Assembly (NCBI GenBank): GCA_038235165.1
Contig: JBBSUG010000002.1
Span: forward strand, 1-64,000
Direction: 5' to 3'
Length of the DNA stretch: 64,000 bases
Origin: GCA-002050365 sp038235165
GTDB lineage: Bacteria; Acidobacteriota; Blastocatellia; Pyrinomonadales; Pyrinomonadaceae
The notes beneath the pieces were generated by a model. The model was not told the DNA's origin. It searched no databases and was given only the letters and a program-made list of their open reading frames with translations. The position numbers and the translations under genes were made by a program. Positions 28,879-38,466 of the stretch are shown in pieces; position 1 is the first letter of the stretch; every line of letters begins with the position of its first letter.

Positions 28879-30114
28879 ATGAATTTTTTAGAAACATTAA
28901 AACTTGCGCTCGCCGCGATTTGGGGACATAAACTGCGGTCGTTTCTAACGCTTTTGGGAATGATTATCGGCGTGACGGCATTTATGGTCGTCTTATCAAT
29001 TTTGCAGGGTTTTAATTCTTATGTTGATGAAAAAATCGCCGGTGTCGGTTCAAATGCTTTTTCCGTCCAGCGATTCGGTTTTGATGATTTCAAGGATAAT
29101 GACACGCTCGCCGAAGCCCAGCGCAGAAATAAAGAATTGACTTTAGAAGAACTGGATTTTATTCGTGAACGCGGCGATTTGATCAAACAAATCGGTGCCA
29201 AAGCTCGCGGAAACGGCGCACCGGTCAAACGCGGAACTGAAATTCTTGAAGACGTAAGTGTCGAAGGTATTGAACCGATTGTCGCCGAGATTGACAAGAT
29301 TGACATCGAAGAAGGACGTTACTTTGTCAACGCTGAAAATAACAATGCGTCGAGAGTCGCCTTCGTCGGAACAGACATTGCCAATAAATTATTTCCGCGC
29401 TCTTCAGCCGTCGGCGAAGAAATCAGCATTCGCGGACTTCCCTATCGAGTCGTCGGCGTGGCGGTTGCCAAAGGGACGCTTTTCGGTATGCCGCAGGACA
29501 ATTATATTCACGTTCCGCTTAAAACATACGCTTCGAACTTCGGAACTTTAACCGGCAGTCGCGGTCTGTATTTTGAAGGAACTTCATACAGCGATCAAAC
29601 TTTTGACGACGCGGTTGAACAAGCCCGAACTTTAATGCGAATCAAGCGCGGTATTCCGTTCGGCGACAAAGATAATTTCAGCGTATCCACACCCGATGCC
29701 ATTACAAAATTGCGCGACAGTATTCTCGGTCCGGTTTTTATCGTGATTATCGCCGTTCCGGGCATTGCATTATTAGTCGGCGCGATTGTCATTATGAACA
29801 TTATGTTGGTCGCCGTCACCGAAAGAACCAAGGAAATCGGCATCAGAAAAAGTCTGGGCGCACGACAGTCGGACATCCTCAAGCAATTTTTATTAGAAGC
29901 AGCGACGCTTTCGGCAATCGGCGGAATAATCGGTCTGATTCTCGCCGAATTGATCGGATACATCATTACGGCTTATGTAATTCAAACAAAAATTCCGTGG
30001 TGGGCGGCGGTTCTGGCAATCAGCGTTTCGGCGGGTGTTGGCATTCTCGCCGGGCTTTTCCCGGCGTGGAAAGCCGCGCGGCTCGATCCGATTGAGGCGT
30101 TGAGAGCAGATTAA
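28879..30114 (+). CDS. MacB/FtsX-type ABC transporter permease 1
   Basis: 411 residues. It has the MacB permease layout: one N-terminal transmembrane helix (about 20-42), a large periplasmic domain (about 43-280) and three C-terminal helices (about 283-310, 335-360, 370-395). The loop NIMLVAVTERTKEIGIRKSLGA is the typical coupling region, and the end PAWKAARLDPIEALR is diagnostic. It pairs with the ATPase at 27955 and with the second permease downstream, probably as a heterodimer. An in-operon hairpin repeat lies just upstream and could change the permease:ATPase mRNA ratio. Confidence 0.93.
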   Translation: MNFLETLKLALAAIWGHKLRSFLTLLGMIIGVTAFMVVLSILQGFNSYVDEKIAGVGSNAFSVQRFGFDDFKDNDTLAEAQRRNKELTLEELDFIRERGDLIKQIGAKARGNGAPVKRGTEILEDVSVEGIEPIVAEIDKIDIEEGRYFVNAENNNASRVAFVGTDIANKLFPRSSAVGEEISIRGLPYRVVGVAVAKGTLFGMPQDNYIHVPLKTYASNFGTLTGSRGLYFEGTSYSDQTFDDAVEQARTLMRIKRGIPFGDKDNFSVSTPDAITKLRDSILGPVFIVIIAVPGIALLVGAIVIMNIMLVAVTERTKEIGIRKSLGARQSDILKQFLLEAATLSAIGGIIGLILAELIGYIITAYVIQTKIPWWAAVLAISVSAGVGILAGLFPAWKAARLDPIEALRAD

Positions 30115-30195
30115 ATTTACTTGTCGGCTGTCCGAGGTTATCGGATAGAAACTAATGACTTGTAACAACCGACAAATGACAACCGACAACAAATT

Positions 30196-31458
30196 ATGAA
30201 CATCACCGTCAACAGTCTTATCGAAAATTTCAAAATGGCAATGGCAACTTTGAGGAGCAATAAGCTGCGTTCATTTTTGACTGTCTTTGGTGTCATTATC
30301 GGCGTGATGACCGTGATGTTGATTTCGTCAATTATCAGCGGAATCAATGTCGGTGTTGAAAAACAGGTCGAGTCGTTCGGGACGACTTCGATTTTTTTGA
30401 ACAAATATGATGCCGGCATCCAAATCGGCAGACGTTCCCGCGAACAAAGAATGCGAAAAGCATTAACCACCGAAGATGCCGAAGCATTAAAAGCACTTCC
30501 GACAATCGAAACCGCCGTTCCGCTGCTCGACGTTTCAAGCAATCGCTGGGGTTCTAAGATTCTCGTCACGGGCAAAAACGGTAAAACATCTTCTTCCGTT
30601 CAACTCAAAGGCACAACTCCCGACATTGAAAAAACAACCATCGAAGTTTTAATGCAGGGACGCTGGTTCACGGAAAGCGAGAGTGATACTAAAGAAGATG
30701 TCGCCGTCATCGGTCAGGCGGTCGTGGACAGTTATTTCCCGTATGTTAATCCGCTTGGAGAAAAAATTGAAATCGGCGGACGCGAATTTCGAGTGATCGG
30801 AATTATCGAGAAAAAAGAACAGCTTTTTGGCGGCGGCGGCGGCGGCAACGACCAGAGCAATGTAATGTATATGCCGATGGGCGCGGCTCTGCGGCTGAAA
30901 CCTTACTCCGAAGACTTGCAGATTTTAGCGGTTGCCAAAGAAGGAAGACTGGACGAAGCAAAAGATCAAGTTCAGGATTTGATGAGAATTCGCCGCCGTG
31001 TTCCGTTCGGCGAACCGAACAATTTCGGAATGGAAACCGCCGCCAGCATCATTGAAACTTTTCAATCAATTACCGCCGGAGTTTTTATGGCGATGATCGT
31101 TATTTCATCAATCGGCTTGATGATCGGCGGCATCGGCGTGATGAATATTATGCTCGTGTCCGTCACCGAACGAACACGCGAAATCGGCATCCGCAAAGCC
31201 ATCGGCGCGAAACAGAGCGATATTTTACTACAGTTTTTGATTGAAGCTGCGACATTGACCGGCATCGGCGGTCTGATCGGCTTGGCAATCGGATGGGGAT
31301 TGTCTTTTTTGATCGCGCTCGTTTTCCCGTCCTATGTTCCACTCTGGGCGCCGCTTTTGGGATTTTTCGCCAGCGTCGGCATCGGCATCGTTTTCGGTCT
31401 TTTCCCCGCCTGGAAAGCCGCGCGGCTCGACCCGATTGAATCGCTGCGTTACGAATAG
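30196..31458 (+). CDS. MacB/FtsX-type ABC transporter permease 2
   Basis: 420 residues, paralogous to the permease 81 bp upstream, with the same four-helix layout and coupling loop (MNIMLVSVTERTREIGIRKAIGA) and the same end (PAWKAARLDPIESLR). A GGGGGGND loop in the periplasmic domain is specific to this copy. Two permeases with one ATPase suggest a heterodimeric pump. Confidence 0.93.
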   Translation: MNITVNSLIENFKMAMATLRSNKLRSFLTVFGVIIGVMTVMLISSIISGINVGVEKQVESFGTTSIFLNKYDAGIQIGRRSREQRMRKALTTEDAEALKALPTIETAVPLLDVSSNRWGSKILVTGKNGKTSSSVQLKGTTPDIEKTTIEVLMQGRWFTESESDTKEDVAVIGQAVVDSYFPYVNPLGEKIEIGGREFRVIGIIEKKEQLFGGGGGGNDQSNVMYMPMGAALRLKPYSEDLQILAVAKEGRLDEAKDQVQDLMRIRRRVPFGEPNNFGMETAASIIETFQSITAGVFMAMIVISSIGLMIGGIGVMNIMLVSVTERTREIGIRKAIGAKQSDILLQFLIEAATLTGIGGLIGLAIGWGLSFLIALVFPSYVPLWAPLLGFFASVGIGIVFGLFPAWKAARLDPIESLRYE

Positions 31459-31781
31459 AAATTACCGAATCGCACTTTCACCGGCACAGCTATTGTTAGA
31501 AAAGCTTTTTAAATTATTTTAACCTCGGAAATACACGAACAATTCGAGAAGAAAATAATTGATGAACGAAAATACGGAAGCTTTGAATGCGGATTTGAGC
31601 AAAAACCGCAACTTTTTGGCGAGTTAAGTTGAGCCACTACCAGGGGTAGCGGCTTCTGTTTTTAGTGATAATCAGATTATTAACAGCCAATTTCAGGTTG
31701 GGAAGGGTTATCTTCGCACCCGCTCTTCTCCTTTTCGGAACATTACAACTTATTTTTCACCCGTTGTTCAATCATTGAGCG
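31459..31781. other. 323-bp intergenic region between convergent genes
   Basis: It separates the permease gene from the convergent Yip1-like gene. It holds one small hairpin (31632-31662) and a 21-codon frame at 31561 with no support. Nothing else is recognised. Confidence 0.5.
31632..31662 (+). terminator. Terminator-like hairpin
   Basis: AGCCACTACC-AGG-GGTAGCGGCT with one mismatch, followed by TCTGTTTTT. It lies 170 bp after the permease stop, so it may be the operon terminator or a small repeat. Confidence 0.5.
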
Positions 31782-32591
31782 TCAAAACAATAAAGCGGCG
31801 ACGACTCTGAAAGCGACTCCAATGAGCGCGACAATTAAAACAATCGCCCACGCCGCGCCGGATGAAATTTTCCCGACAATCTTTAAGCCGATAGCCGCCA
31901 AAATCCAACCCCAAAGCGAGAAAAGATCAAATGTTGCTATTACTGCCGATAGAACCGGCGAACCTTTATCAAGAAAAAATGATGGATTGGCGTGAATCAA
32001 ACCGCCTTGGCTCGACGCAATATCAATTTCGTCAGGGGACTTGAGAAATAAAATCAGGAAATTAGCCAGCATCGAAATTAGAATCGGTGGAAAACCGGCA
32101 TACACCCAGACCGCCAAACCCTGCGAAAATTTCGCCGAACCGCCCATCGCATTCGCCCCCAGCCAGTAAATCAGCCCGCCGATCAGAAAGGAAATCAGAA
32201 TGACAAACGGTGTAGCGGCATAACTTATCGTTTTGGCAATACTGCCTGACTGTTGCGCGATCAATACCTGTTTCTGGTCTTCGGGCATTTGCTGAACGCG
32301 CGAATTAGATTCCAGTCGTTCCCTAACGATTTTTTCAAACCCCAATTTTTGGATAAAAGTAACTTGAAAAAGTGCAATTATCAGAATCGAGAGCAGAGCC
32401 GCCATCACGAATCGCGGTTTACGCCGCAAATCTTCAAAGGTTCTACCGGGTTCAAAAAATATGCTCGCCAGCGTTCCGACTTCCGACATCTGCGCCGGTT
32501 CGTCCGCGTCGTGTGCGATTTCTTCGGGCAGCGGCGGTGCTTGCCATTCAAGTTCGTTTCGTTCGTCTAAATTTTCTTTATCTTCGTTCAT
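31782..32591 (-). CDS. Yip1-family membrane protein
   Basis: 269 residues from the ATG at 32591, chosen because AAAAAGGAG lies about 9 bases upstream; a longer frame has no signal. An acidic N-terminus (about 1-45) leads to TLASIFFEPGRTFEDLRRKPRF, typical of bacterial Yip1 proteins, then five hydrophobic segments. Bacterial members are of unknown function, often near transport or lipid genes. It is the last gene in its direction here, facing the transporter operon. Confidence 0.8.
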   Translation of the reverse strand: MNEDKENLDERNELEWQAPPLPEEIAHDADEPAQMSEVGTLASIFFEPGRTFEDLRRKPRFVMAALLSILIIALFQVTFIQKLGFEKIVRERLESNSRVQQMPEDQKQVLIAQQSGSIAKTISYAATPFVILISFLIGGLIYWLGANAMGGSAKFSQGLAVWVYAGFPPILISMLANFLILFLKSPDEIDIASSQGGLIHANPSFFLDKGSPVLSAVIATFDLFSLWGWILAAIGLKIVGKISSGAAWAIVLIVALIGVAFRVVAALLF

Positions 32592-32711
32592 TTTATTTCT
32601 CTCCTTTTTGATTTCGGATGTGCGTTTGTGATTTCTGCCAAAACAACAAAGCACTAACGGAAAAACACAAACTTTTTGGTTATTTGTTTTTACTTACGAG
32701 ATATTTACAAT

Positions 32712-33719
32712 TTACGTTTCAAAAATCGGCGCGTCTTCATAACCTTCAACCCGAATACACGCCGCAAAATGTCCTTTTTCAATTTCGCGCAGTTCCGGCA
32801 CGATTCGCGCACAATCTTCAATCGCAAACGGACATCGTGTGCGAAAACGACAGCCCGACGGCGGATTGATCGGGGTCGGCACGTCGCCCTGCAACACGAT
32901 GCGCTCGCGCTTTTTCTTGGGATCAGGAATCGGGATCGCCGATAAAAGTGCTTTGGTGTATGGATGCAGCGGATTATCGTAAAGCTCGCGCCCGTCGGCA
33001 ATCTCGACGATTTTTCCGAGATACATCACGGCGACGCGTTGCGAAATATGTTCGACGACCGCCAAACCGTGTGAAATAAACAGATACGTCAGCCCGAATT
33101 CATTTTGTAAATCCTGCAAAAGATTGACAACCTGCGCCTGCACCGAAACGTCGAGCGCGGAAACCGGCTCGTCGGCGATAATCAATTTCGGATTTAATGC
33201 CAAAGCTCGTGCAATTCCGATGCGCTGCCGCTGCCCGCCGGAAAATTCGTGCGGGTAGCGAAACATATAATTCGCGTCCAAGCCGACTTTTTTGAGCAAA
33301 TCCGCCACACGGTCACGCCGTTCGGTTTTATCGCCGATGCCGTGAATTACAAGCGGTTCGGAGACAATCGAATAAATGCTTAGACGCGGATTGAGCGAGG
33401 CGTACGGGTCTTGAAAAATAATCTGCATTTCGCGCCGCATTTCGCGCATTTCGCGGTTCGGCAGCCCGACGATATTTCGATTTTCAAAGAAAATTTCACC
33501 GCTTGTCGGTTCGTAAAGACGAATCAAACACCGCCCGACGGTTGATTTGCCGCAGCCTGACTCGCCGACTAAACCGAGCGTTTCGCCCGCGAAAATGTCG
33601 AACGAAATGCCGTCAACGGCGCGAACAACGTCGTCGCTGTTTTCGAGCGGGAAATGTTTGACTAGATTTCTGACTTCGACCAGTTTTTCTTTTTCGGTCT
33701 TAACTGCACTTGTTTCCAT
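32712..33719 (-). CDS. Oligopeptide/dipeptide ABC transporter ATP-binding protein (DppF/OppF-like)
   Basis: 335 residues. Walker A GESGCGKST, signature FSGGQRQR, Walker B LIIADEPVSALD, H-loop FISHGLAVVEHIS, and the oligopeptide-family C-terminal extension with three Cys residues (CRFRTRCPFAIEDC). The family powers peptide or nickel uptake. The partner ATPase is at 34810-35841, separated from it by a Uma2 gene and an acetyltransferase gene. No permease or binding-protein gene is in the window. Confidence 0.93.
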   Translation of the reverse strand: METSAVKTEKEKLVEVRNLVKHFPLENSDDVVRAVDGISFDIFAGETLGLVGESGCGKSTVGRCLIRLYEPTSGEIFFENRNIVGLPNREMREMRREMQIIFQDPYASLNPRLSIYSIVSEPLVIHGIGDKTERRDRVADLLKKVGLDANYMFRYPHEFSGGQRQRIGIARALALNPKLIIADEPVSALDVSVQAQVVNLLQDLQNEFGLTYLFISHGLAVVEHISQRVAVMYLGKIVEIADGRELYDNPLHPYTKALLSAIPIPDPKKKRERIVLQGDVPTPINPPSGCRFRTRCPFAIEDCARIVPELREIEKGHFAACIRVEGYEDAPIFET

Positions 33720-33728
33720 TTATTTTTT

Positions 33729-34325
33729 CTACGTTACGAGTTTCAGTTTGGGTTTAGACGGAAATTCGATATTTTGGTAAATTTTTTCAAGTTCAATCCG
33801 GCATTTAATCGAATTTAATTCGATTAAATGTTTCGACTGATCGTAAATTCGCAAAGTCCATTCGCTTTGAGAAACACGTTCATAGTGTTCGACTAACATT
33901 TCAATCTGATGGACAATCACATAATCCGTTACACTTTCAAGATCAAAATAATCAATACGTTTGTCTGTTCTATCTCGATATTTTGTTGATTTGGACAGAA
34001 CTTCAAATACCACTTGCGGATTCTCGAGCGTATCGAAAATATTGGGAACAAATTTCGGATGACAGACGACAACCACATCAGGATAAACGTAATTTGCCAC
34101 TTTCGTTTTGACTCGCAAGTCGCTGGTATGAACTTCACACGGTTCATTTTCAAGCTGATTACCGAGATGACGTGCAATATTTCCGATAGTCAAACTGTGA
34201 AATCGTGTTCCGCCAGCCATAACGAAAATCTCGCCGTCCATAAATTCGTGTCTGATTTTAGATTTCTCTTCAAACGCTAAATATTCCTGTTCCGACATTA
34301 ACGTTTCCGCTGTTGCCTGATTCAT
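33729..34325 (-). CDS. Uma2-family (DUF820) endonuclease-like protein
   Basis: 198 residues from the ATG at 34325, which has a good GGAGG 6 bases upstream. It has the Uma2 PD-(D/E)XK pattern: YLAFEEKSKIRHEFMDGEIFVM, SDLRVKT, YPDVVVV and VFEVLSKSTKYRD. The family is abundant in Cyanobacteria and environmental bacteria, with uncertain function. The gene lies 9 bp upstream of the DppF-like gene in the same direction, and looks like an insertion into a dpp-type operon. Confidence 0.88.
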   Translation of the reverse strand: MNQATAETLMSEQEYLAFEEKSKIRHEFMDGEIFVMAGGTRFHSLTIGNIARHLGNQLENEPCEVHTSDLRVKTKVANYVYPDVVVVCHPKFVPNIFDTLENPQVVFEVLSKSTKYRDRTDKRIDYFDLESVTDYVIVHQIEMLVEHYERVSQSEWTLRIYDQSKHLIELNSIKCRIELEKIYQNIEFPSKPKLKLVT

Positions 34326-34358
34326 TTTTCCTCCTTCCAATCTTCCGCAGATTATCGC

Positions 34359-34868
34359 TCATCTTTCGTGGTCGCGCCAACTTTCGCCGATTTTCAGATA
34401 TTTACGGGAAAAGCCTTCTTTTGTAAAATTATTTTTCCGCAAAACCGCGATTGAAGCCGGATTGTGCGGCTGAACATTGGCTTCGACGCGATGCATTTTC
34501 AAATTTACAAAAGCATATTTGATAATCAAGCCGACCGCTTCCGTCATCAAACCGCTGCCCGCGAACTTCGCGCCGATGTAATAACCGAGATAACAATTTT
34601 GAAACGTGCGGCGAAAGATTTGCGAAAGATTGATCGCGCCGGCGATTTTCCCGCTCATCATTTCACAAATAAAAAAACTCTCGTTCGCTTCGTCGTCATT
34701 GCGTTTCAGATAATCGGTGAAAGTTTTCTCGTCGGTCGGCGGTCTGACCAAACCGCGATGGAGTTTTACGCTCGCCAGATTTAGAGTCGTCAGCTCGAAC
34801 AAATTTTTTTCAGTCGGATACAGCAGATAAAGTTTTGTACCGCGCAATTTCAAATTTTCGTTTTTCAT
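34359..34868 (-). CDS. GNAT acetyltransferase (RimJ/RimL-like)
   Basis: 169 residues from the ATG at 34868; an upstream ATG at 34895 is possible. RimJ/L features: LRGTKLYLLYPTE start, YLGYYIGAKFAGSGLMTEA (acetyl-CoA loop) and HRVEANVQPHNPASIAVLRKNNFTKEG. The start overlaps the 3' end of the DppD-like gene by 59 bp, which suggests coupled translation. The substrate (protein N-terminus or small molecule) is unknown. Confidence 0.85.
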   Translation of the reverse strand: MKNENLKLRGTKLYLLYPTEKNLFELTTLNLASVKLHRGLVRPPTDEKTFTDYLKRNDDEANESFFICEMMSGKIAGAINLSQIFRRTFQNCYLGYYIGAKFAGSGLMTEAVGLIIKYAFVNLKMHRVEANVQPHNPASIAVLRKNNFTKEGFSRKYLKIGESWRDHER

Positions 34869-35841
34869 CGTATAAAACACAGCGCACTTTGACATCGTTC
34901 GCTAAATCGTAAAGCGGAATGTCGCCGTGCGTGCAGATTCCTTCCATCCGAAATTCGCAGCGCGGCGCAAAATGACAGCCGTCGGGCAGATTGGTCGGAC
35001 TCGGCACGGTTCCGTCAATTGTTGAAAGCCGCGTCGTTTTTGCTTCGCCTTTGCCGCGCAGTTTTGGAACGGAGCGCAGAAGTCCCTGCGTATATGGATG
35101 TTTCGGTTTTTCAAAAATGTCGTCAACCGGCGACTGTTCGACAATTTTTCCCGTGTACATCACGCACACGCGGTCGGCGACTTCGGCGACCACGCCCAAA
35201 TCGTGCGTGATTAAAAGCACGGCGAGTTTGCGCGTCGTCCGCAATTCGTCAAGCAGTTCGAGAATCTGCGCCTGAATCGTCACATCTAAAGCCGTCGTCG
35301 GTTCGTCGGCGATGAGCAGTTCGGGGTTACAGGCGAGAGCCATCGCAATCATCACGCGCTGCCGCATTCCGCCGCTCAATTGGTGCGGATAATCTTTAAT
35401 GCGGCGTTCAGGCGCGGGCATCGCCACTTCCTTCATCGCTTCAATTGCCGCGTCAAGCGCGTCTTTTTTGTTCAAATTACGATGCAGCCGCAACGCTTCG
35501 GCGATCTGTTCGCCGACCGTGTAAACCGGATTCAAAGAAGTCATCGGGTCTTGAAAAATCATCGCCACATCGTTGCCGCGAATCCCGCGCATTTTCTCGT
35601 CGGAATATTGCAGAATATTTTCGTCTTTGAACAACACCGTACCGCCGACAATTTTCCCCGGCGGTGAAATCAGCCGCATTATGGACAGCGCGGTTATTGA
35701 TTTGCCGCACCCCGATTCGCCGACGAGTCCGAGCAATTCGCCCTCGTCAATGTGAAAACTAACATCATTGACGGCTTTGACAATTCCGGCGCGGGTCGGA
35801 AACTGCGTTTGTAAATTGTTTACTTCCAACAAATGAGACAT
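34810..35841 (-). CDS. Oligopeptide/dipeptide ABC transporter ATP-binding protein (DppD/OppD-like)
   Basis: 343 residues. Walker A GESGCGKSI, Q-loop IFQDPMTSLNP, signature LSGGMRQR, Walker B LLIADEPTTALD, ITHDLGVVAEVAD, then the oligopeptide C-terminal domain (PDGCHFAPRCEFRMEGIC). About 18 residues extend past the usual end and overlap the following GNAT gene. It pairs with the DppF-like ATPase at 32712; the membrane subunits must lie elsewhere. Confidence 0.93.
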   Translation of the reverse strand: MSHLLEVNNLQTQFPTRAGIVKAVNDVSFHIDEGELLGLVGESGCGKSITALSIMRLISPPGKIVGGTVLFKDENILQYSDEKMRGIRGNDVAMIFQDPMTSLNPVYTVGEQIAEALRLHRNLNKKDALDAAIEAMKEVAMPAPERRIKDYPHQLSGGMRQRVMIAMALACNPELLIADEPTTALDVTIQAQILELLDELRTTRKLAVLLITHDLGVVAEVADRVCVMYTGKIVEQSPVDDIFEKPKHPYTQGLLRSVPKLRGKGEAKTTRLSTIDGTVPSPTNLPDGCHFAPRCEFRMEGICTHGDIPLYDLANDVKVRCVLYDEKRKFEIARYKTLSAVSD

Positions 35842-36033
35842 TTTCAGGGTTTATAATTTTTCTATCTGCTGACGCAGACGTTTTGAACTTCTCAAAGACA
35901 ACTCCGGCGCGAAAACTGCGTCTGTAAATTTTCAGTTTTAAAGATGAATCATTTTATCGAAGCCTGTACGTAATTCGAATGACTGGAGCGCGCTTTTTCT
36001 GGATTTGAAGTATGCACACGCTCCAACTAATAA

Positions 36034-36411
36034 TTAAAATAAATTAAAGACATATATGACGATTTTCTTGACAGTGACCGGCACGCCGTCTTCCGTTGCC
36101 GGAACAAATTTGATTTGTTTTGCAACATCAAATGCTGATTTAATGAAACCGTATTTTTCCAAATTTTGTTTATTTTCTTCAGTTATATCGGTGATTTCAC
36201 CAATTTCTTTATCACCCTGAAAAGTCACTCTTAATCTTACTTCTCCTTCAATTAACTTCTTCCTTGCTTCTTTTGGATATACAGCATTAGGTTTGTATAA
36301 AATTTTTATCGGAGTTGTGGTGTGTTTTTCTTCTGTTTGATTTTGTTCTTGTGCAAATATTGACCCGCTTGAAATTAACAAAAAAATTATACATAAAATT
36401 ATTTTATTCAT
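36034..36411 (-). CDS. TonB C-terminal-domain protein
   Basis: 125 residues from the ATG at 36411 (the longer frame adds no signal). A signal peptide (IILCIIFLLISSGSIFAQ) and a TonB_C domain: YPKEARKKLIEGEVRLRVTF, IKSAFDVAKQIKFVPA. It lacks the long proline spacer of classical TonB, so it is a short secreted member whose role may differ from energy transduction. The DNA is clearly more AT-rich than its neighbours. Confidence 0.8.
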   Translation of the reverse strand: MNKIILCIIFLLISSGSIFAQEQNQTEEKHTTTPIKILYKPNAVYPKEARKKLIEGEVRLRVTFQGDKEIGEITDITEENKQNLEKYGFIKSAFDVAKQIKFVPATEDGVPVTVKKIVIYVFNLF

Positions 36412-36552
36412 ATTGATATTAAAAAGTTTGGATTTTAAGAAGTTTCTTTTCTCTGTATCGTGCAACTAATTTAATCGCTTTGACTTCAAAGAAATGTTAT
36501 CATTTTTTCGCAAATCTGTATCTTGCAGTAATAAATTCAGGAGATTTTTAAA

Positions 36553-38277
36553 GTGAAAATACGCACAACCTTCTTCGGTAGTCTGCTCTTAACCATTCTA
36601 CTTGCTTTCGGCGTTTTTGCCCAAAATGAAACCGCTTCCAAAACAATCCCGAAAACACCGACCGAAATCAAAACCACCAAAGCTGCCAAACCGGTGACGA
36701 CGGAAAACATCGAAAAAGATGTTGCCGAAGCGTTGACGATGATTGAAGACAATTATGTCGGCGGGAAAAAACTAAATTACAACGATCTGTTCAAAACGAC
36801 GATTGACAATATGCTGCACACGCTCGATCCGCATTCAAATTATTTTGATGCGAAAGAGTTTGAACAGTTTCGCACCGATCAGAGTTCGCAATATTTTGGC
36901 ATCGGCGCGACCATCGGCGATTTGAGCGATAAAAACGATAAGGTGATTGCGACGTATATCAAAGCGACATTTGACGGTGCGCCCGCCAATCGCGCCGGAC
37001 TTCGTTACGGCGACAAAATTGCCGAAGTCAACGGCACCTCAATGCTCGGAAAATCTTTTGTTGACGTTCGCAATTTTCTGCGCGGACCGCGCGGCACGAC
37101 CGCCAAACTCGTCGTCGAAAGGTACGGCACGGGCAAACGCGAAGAAGTTGACATCGTGCGCGATGCCGTGTCGCAGCCTTCGATTGCCGAAGCGTATATG
37201 ATTCGTCCCGGAGTCGGATATATGGCGATGACCGGCGGGTTTAATCAAACCACATACACCGAATTTATTCAGGCGATGAACGATTTGAAGGCACAGGGAA
37301 TGCAGCAGTTGGTTCTTGATTTGCGAAATAACGGCGGCGGGCTGGTCAGTCAGTCATACCGCGTGGCAAATACTTTTCTCGCCGCCGGACAAACGATTTT
37401 CACGCAGAAAGGCAGAGTTGACGGAGCAAACGCTCCGCCGTATCGCGCCGACAACAAAAATCCGGACGAAACTCCGCTGGTTGTTCTTGTCAACCGCAAC
37501 ACCGCGTCGGCTTCCGAAATTCTCGCCGGTGCATTGCAAGACCACGACCGTGCTTTGATCGTCGGTGAAAACACATTCGGCAAAGGTCTTGTGCAGAATC
37601 CGTTCGTTTTAGATTACGGTTCGATGCTTCTGCTGACAATTGCCAAATACGAAACACCCGCCGGACGGCTAATTCAGCGCGATTATTCAAACGGCAATTT
37701 GTATGATTATTACACCAAAGGCGGCACGTTAAAAGAAGATGCAACACCGCCGAAACCGTCCGGCGCGGAAAGCCGCACGGATTCCGGCAGATTGGTGTAC
37801 AGCGGCGGCGGCATCAACCCCGACGAGGCATTGAAACCGCAGACCATTTCCAGAGAAAAAGCCAATTCACAGGCGAAAATGCTTGACCCGATCTTTGCTT
37901 TCGTGCTTGATTTGACTTACGGGAAAAATAACGCTTTCGCCGATTATAAAGTTGACCGCCCGATTTCGTTCGATTACGATTTGAAGCGCACCGACTTTCC
38001 GATCACCGAAAAGCTGTATCAAAACTTTAAAACTTTCGCGGCGGCGAAATACGATCTTGCGCCCGCACTGGTTGACCGCGAACGCGAATTTGTCGAACGA
38101 ACGCTGCGAACCGAAATCGTTACCGCCGCTTACGGTTCGACGACCTCGTTCCGCGTTTTTAATGATTACGACACCCAGTTGCAAAAAGCTATCGAACTGC
38201 TCCCTGAAGCCAAACAACTCGCTTTGAGAGGCGCGAAAGCCAACGCTAAAAAGGAAGAAACGAGATCAAATCGTTAG
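36553..38277 (+). CDS. S41-family C-terminal processing peptidase (CtpA/Tsp-like)
   Basis: 574 residues with a GTG start at 36553; AGGAG lies 8 bases upstream. Signal peptide (about 8-24, GVFAQ), an N-terminal helical domain, a PDZ domain (about 105-185: GIGATIGD, APANRAGLRYGDKI, VRNFLRGPRGT), and a protease domain with the catalytic dyad Ser319 (TASASEI) and Lys344 (GENTFGKG), 25 residues apart as in Tsp. It should cleave periplasmic proteins at their C-termini. The last 130 residues are helical. Confidence 0.93.
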   Translation: MKIRTTFFGSLLLTILLAFGVFAQNETASKTIPKTPTEIKTTKAAKPVTTENIEKDVAEALTMIEDNYVGGKKLNYNDLFKTTIDNMLHTLDPHSNYFDAKEFEQFRTDQSSQYFGIGATIGDLSDKNDKVIATYIKATFDGAPANRAGLRYGDKIAEVNGTSMLGKSFVDVRNFLRGPRGTTAKLVVERYGTGKREEVDIVRDAVSQPSIAEAYMIRPGVGYMAMTGGFNQTTYTEFIQAMNDLKAQGMQQLVLDLRNNGGGLVSQSYRVANTFLAAGQTIFTQKGRVDGANAPPYRADNKNPDETPLVVLVNRNTASASEILAGALQDHDRALIVGENTFGKGLVQNPFVLDYGSMLLLTIAKYETPAGRLIQRDYSNGNLYDYYTKGGTLKEDATPPKPSGAESRTDSGRLVYSGGGINPDEALKPQTISREKANSQAKMLDPIFAFVLDLTYGKNNAFADYKVDRPISFDYDLKRTDFPITEKLYQNFKTFAAAKYDLAPALVDREREFVERTLRTEIVTAAYGSTTSFRVFNDYDTQLQKAIELLPEAKQLALRGAKANAKKEETRSNR

Positions 38278-38310
38278 TTCACATACGTTCTCATCGAATT
38301 TCAGACATAC

Positions 38311-38350
38311 CAAAGCCAATGTCCTGCTGTCAGAACATTGGCTTTGGAAA
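38311..38350. terminator. Bidirectional terminator hairpin
   Basis: CAAAGCCAATGT and ACATTGGCTTTG form a perfect 12-bp stem between the convergent protease and HD-GYP genes; A-rich on one side and T-rich on the other. Confidence 0.75.
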
Positions 38351-38466
38351 TTTTAAACAGCTTGAATATTTACCTGAATCAGCAAACATTCGGCAAAATT
38401 GTAAAAGTTGTCTGCGGAGAAACTGAATGTGGAAATTTGATTTCGCTCCGCGTCAGCTAAATTCGG

